Source: Xanthobacteraceae bacterium
GTDB taxonomy: Bacteria; Pseudomonadota; Alphaproteobacteria; Rhizobiales; Xanthobacteraceae
Length of the DNA stretch: 7,118 nt
NCBI GenBank assembly: GCA_030037185.1
Contig: JASHRR010000221.1
Coordinates: 1 to 7,118, forward strand
Reading direction: 5' to 3'
In this document: positions 5,413 through 7,118 of the stretch, piece after piece
Position numbering within the stretch: position 1 is the stretch's first letter
Layout of the letters: the number at the start of each line of letters is the position of its first letter
The notes under the pieces: model-generated
What the model saw: the letters and a program-made list of their open reading frames with translations, nothing else
Told to the model about the DNA's origin: nothing
Database searches by the model: none
Translations under genes and position numbers: made by a program

Positions 5413-6312
5413 ATGAAACGGCAAACTGTGTTCCTTGGCATTTTTGCAACAACGATGCTTATCGCGCCGGCGTTTGCCACCGACGATAATGCAGGTGTCA
5501 CAGGGGTTCGCTGGGGCCGCAACGCTTTCGGTTACGAGCCGCTTCCCTCAGGTCCGCAGCCCGTGACCAATCTGAAAAGACGTCGGGACGGCACCAGCGA
5601 CGGAGGCCGACTCGTCGGCGACTACAACAATCCGATTCTCAAGACAGCAGCCGCGGCGGTGGTGAAGCAAAAGGGCGAACTCGCCCTTGCTGGCAAAGGC
5701 TTCCCCAATGTGTCAGACCAGTGCCGCGCCTATGCGCCGCCTTTCACCTTTGCGATGCAGCTCAGCTTTGAAATGCTGCAAAAGAACGACGGCGACATAG
5801 CGATCATCTACAACCAGGATGACAATGTCCGCCACGTTCGCATGAACGCCACGCATCCCGCCAATCTCTTGCCTTCGCCCATGGGCGATGCGGTCGGCCA
5901 CTGGGAGGGCGAGGCGCTGGTCATCGACACCGTGGGGATCGGGACGAACCCCTTCGTTGCGGCTGATATGTACGGCACGCCGCAGAGCGCGGCGATGCAT
6001 GTGATCGAACGCTATACCCTGATCGACGATGCTCTCGCCAAGGCCGCGCAGGACAAGTACCTGAAGGCCCAGGGTGTCGTCGGCGGCGGCGGTGCCAGAC
6101 AGACGCGGCCCGTCTCCGATGCACGTGACAAGGGATTGCGAGTTGAATTGACGATGGACGACCCGAACGTGTTTACCGCGCCGCTCTCCGTGCTTGTCAC
6201 TTATCGGCGCTTGCTCACGCCATGGCAGGAACAGGTCTGCGCCGAGAACCCAGTCGAACATTATGAAGGCGAGTGGATCGGCTTGCCGAAAGCGAACCAT
6301 CCGGATTTCTGA
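5413..6312 (+). CDS. Exported protein of unknown function (299 aa), conserved [12 protein letters not shown] family
   Basis: A Sec signal peptide (residues 1-22, [20 protein letters not shown] then FA) predicts a periplasmic or secreted product. Conserved-looking segments in order: [20 protein letters not shown] (70-89); [10 protein letters not shown] (104-113); a beta-rich core [17 protein letters not shown] (129-145); [20 protein letters not shown] (148-167) followed by [26 protein letters not shown] (188-203); [19 protein letters not shown] (242-260); and [16 protein letters not shown] (273-288). From memory, proteins with the HP-x-S-x-(M/Y)GD-SVGHWEGDTLVIDT pattern are common uncharacterised secreted proteins in Bradyrhizobium, sphingomonads and Acidobacteria, often as paralogues. 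I know of no proven activity. C104 and C276 could form a disulfide. The frame is intact and the length appears complete. It is flanked by fragments of the dispersed small gene, which suggests arrival as a unit. A link with the nearby dehydrogenase is possible but unsupported. Confidence 0.85.
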   Translation: MKRQTVFLGIFATTMLIAPAFATDDNAGVTGVRWGRNAFGYEPLPSGPQPVTNLKRRRDGTSDGGRLVGDYNNPILKTAAAAVVKQKGELALAGKGFPNVSDQCRAYAPPFTFAMQLSFEMLQKNDGDIAIIYNQDDNVRHVRMNATHPANLLPSPMGDAVGHWEGEALVIDTVGIGTNPFVAADMYGTPQSAAMHVIERYTLIDDALAKAAQDKYLKAQGVVGGGGARQTRPVSDARDKGLRVELTMDDPNVFTAPLSVLVTYRRLLTPWQEQVCAENPVEHYEGEWIGLPKANHPDF

Positions 6313-6409
6313 GTGGGGAGGAACGGATGGCGGCCGAGGATTGACCCGCAAACCGTATCCGGCGTCACTTGGGGACTCAGGCGTGGTCTTTGGCCGACGC
6401 CGCAGGCAC

Positions 6410-6658
6410 GGCGCGCGCCTCAACCCGACCGAAAAGGTGCGGGGCCTCATGAACAGTGAGGTGATATTTTGCGCTCCCGGTGTCCTGTCGGCGACGCCGC
6501 TCACGTACTCCCTGCGCCGCGACGACAGTGACTTTGTGGTGTTCTACTTTGCAAAGCCGGAAGACGCGGAGGCCTTTGCCGAGCGCTTCGGTGGGGATCG
6601 GTTGGCGACGAGCGCCCTCAATACAAGCAGGGCGATCCGAGCGCGTTGTTCAGGATGA
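6410..6658 (+). pseudogene. Dispersed small-protein family, copy 2, lacking its N terminus
   Basis: The frame reads [20 protein letters not shown], then [20 protein letters not shown] and [20 protein letters not shown], and ends at a TGA at 6656-6658. The part with family similarity runs from about 6410 to 6608; the last 16 or so residues ([15 protein letters not shown]) run into the tail repeat. An ATG at 6449 (MNSEV) could start a 69-aa product, but the usual N terminus (MTRRKGxITxxDLKRK) is absent from the sequence just upstream. A matching N-terminal piece lies at 5282-5320, before the secreted-protein gene. Function is unknown. Confidence 0.6.
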
Positions 6659-6702
6659 ACGCAAGGTGCAGAACGTCAGGTCATGTAGGAGGACCGGACC
6701 AA
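6623..6702 (+). repeat. 80-nt tail repeat, copy B
   Basis: Partner of 2109-2187, with a shared core from GAGCGCGTTGTTCAGGATGA onward. It overlaps the 3' end of the copy 2 frame, while at the first locus it begins 108 bp after the stop of copy 1. The extra spacing there is taken up by the 24-nt motif and the inverted fragment. Confidence 0.7.
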
Positions 6703-6722
6703 TAGACGGCGACGATGCAGCA

Positions 6723-6746
6723 TCCGATTTGGTCTAAAAGTGACCC
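6723..6746 (+). repeat. 24-nt dispersed motif, copy B
   Basis: Differs from 1954-1977 by one base. It lies 20 bp after the tail repeat and 13 bp before the stop codon of the minus-strand solute-binding-protein fragment, so it marks the boundary between the repeat block and that fragment. Confidence 0.7.
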
Positions 6747-6759
6747 ACAAGAGACGTCT

Positions 6760-7014
6760 TCACCCGCTAACTAATGGACAGTTGCCATTTTTTAGCGGTC
6801 GAAAAGCTTCTGCTGCACGAATAGTCACAAGTGTCTTGTAGAAGTCGCCCGGGTACTTTGATTCAGCCCGTTTCTTCACCTCGAACAGATAGGCGTCGTG
6901 AACTTTGCGTCCATCGGCTCGAATCATGCCTTTGCCGAAAAGGTGGTCGTCGGTCGGCATCTCTTTCATTTGTTGGCCCGCCTTGCCATCGCCATCGGTT
7001 TTGAGCGCCTCGGC
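6760..7014 (-). pseudogene. C-terminal fragment of a branched-chain amino-acid-type ABC solute-binding protein
   Basis: The frame reads AEALKTDGDGKAGQQ, then MKEMPTDDHLFGKGMIRADG, RKVHDAYLFEVKK, YPGDFYKTLVTI and EAFRPLKNGNCPLVSG to a TGA at 6760-6762. This matches the end of LivK-like periplasmic binding proteins (Peripla_BP_6 family), which characteristically have MKxMPxxDxxFGKGxIRxDGRxxH, YLFEVKKPxESK and a CPLV end. Only about 84 residues of an expected 380-400 are present. Upstream the sequence switches to a transposase frame near 7011-7016, so the gene is truncated and cannot be expressed as a binding protein. An ATG at 6969 would give a 69-aa fragment with no signal peptide. Confidence 0.78.
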
Positions 7015-7118
7015 AGGTCCGGCGCCGTGTTGGCGATCGCCTGAATTCCTGGCTTCTCGTCATAGGAGATGATCGCGACGGCGTTGCTCGGCTCCTGTTT
7101 GGCGGCCGCCGCGGTCTC
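7015..7118 (-). mobile_element. IS630-family transposase fragment, cut by the window edge
   Basis: Reading the minus strand from 7118 gives ETAAAAKQEPSNAVAIISYD, then EKPGIQAIANTAPDLP. The motif (V/Y)DEKPGIQA followed by T-APDLP is the region around the first catalytic Asp of the DDE domain in IS630-family transposases; here that Asp is encoded at 7061-7059. The following usual sequence is replaced by the solute-binding-protein fragment, so the transposase is truncated at its 3' side. Its 5' part lies beyond the window. No terminal inverted repeat is visible at the junction. Confidence 0.72.

Noticed and set aside
5713..6504. 263-codon open frame on the minus strand
   Set aside because: It is antisense to the secreted-protein gene and copy 2 of the small gene, with no recognisable motif.
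1..7118. CRISPR array, tRNA or rRNA gene, or phage module
   Set aside because: No regularly spaced repeats, no tRNA-like cloverleaf or rRNA motif, and no phage structural gene were seen on either strand. The repeats found are dispersed gene fragments.

Overview
The window looks like accessory DNA of a GC-rich alphaproteobacterium, most probably Bradyrhizobium or a close relative (Nitrobacteraceae). The reasons are high third-position GC in the intact genes, a PQQ alcohol dehydrogenase, remnants of TRAP and branched-chain amino-acid solute-binding proteins, an IS630-type transposase piece, and several copies of a small dispersed protein family (start MxRxKGxIT, middle [20 protein letters not shown]) that I associate from memory with that group. 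The taxonomic call is inference.

Layout. 1-1318: short minus-strand genes. They are a small membrane protein broken at a C6 run (33-240), a Cys-rich lipoprotein whose start and lipobox lie in different frames joined at a T7 run (335-570), an intact 60-aa tail-anchored protein (737-919), and a weak broken ORF (1012-1318). A 12-bp inverted repeat (658-695) lies between the second and third. 1319-1712 has no gene I can support but holds a perfect CRP-like dyad (1529-1546). 1713-2187 is a rearranged copy of the dispersed small gene with associated repeats.

2478-4256 is the main intact gene: an exported PQQ-dependent methanol/ethanol-family dehydrogenase with a D-Y-D motif typical of lanthanide-dependent enzymes. 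No cytochrome, XoxJ-like or PQQ biosynthesis gene is in view. Downstream and convergent lies a decayed TRAP DctP solute-binding pseudogene (4476-5262).

5413-6312 encodes an intact secreted protein of unknown function. It is bracketed by two fragments of the dispersed small gene: an N-terminal piece at 5282-5320 and a middle/C-terminal piece at 6410-6658, both on the plus strand, as if about 1.1 kb had been placed inside one copy. The window ends with a minus-strand chimera of an ABC solute-binding-protein C terminus (6760-7014) and an IS630-family transposase fragment (7015-7118).

Overall this is a repeat-rich, eroding region. Only two larger genes look functional, both for exported proteins, and several small or broken frames sit around them. 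Three of the broken frames change at homopolymer runs (C6, T7, T5), so assembly error must be separated from real decay or programmed frameshifting. I found no complete new multi-gene system. The most interesting points are the split small gene, the slippery-site lipoprotein, and the orphan D-Y-D dehydrogenase.
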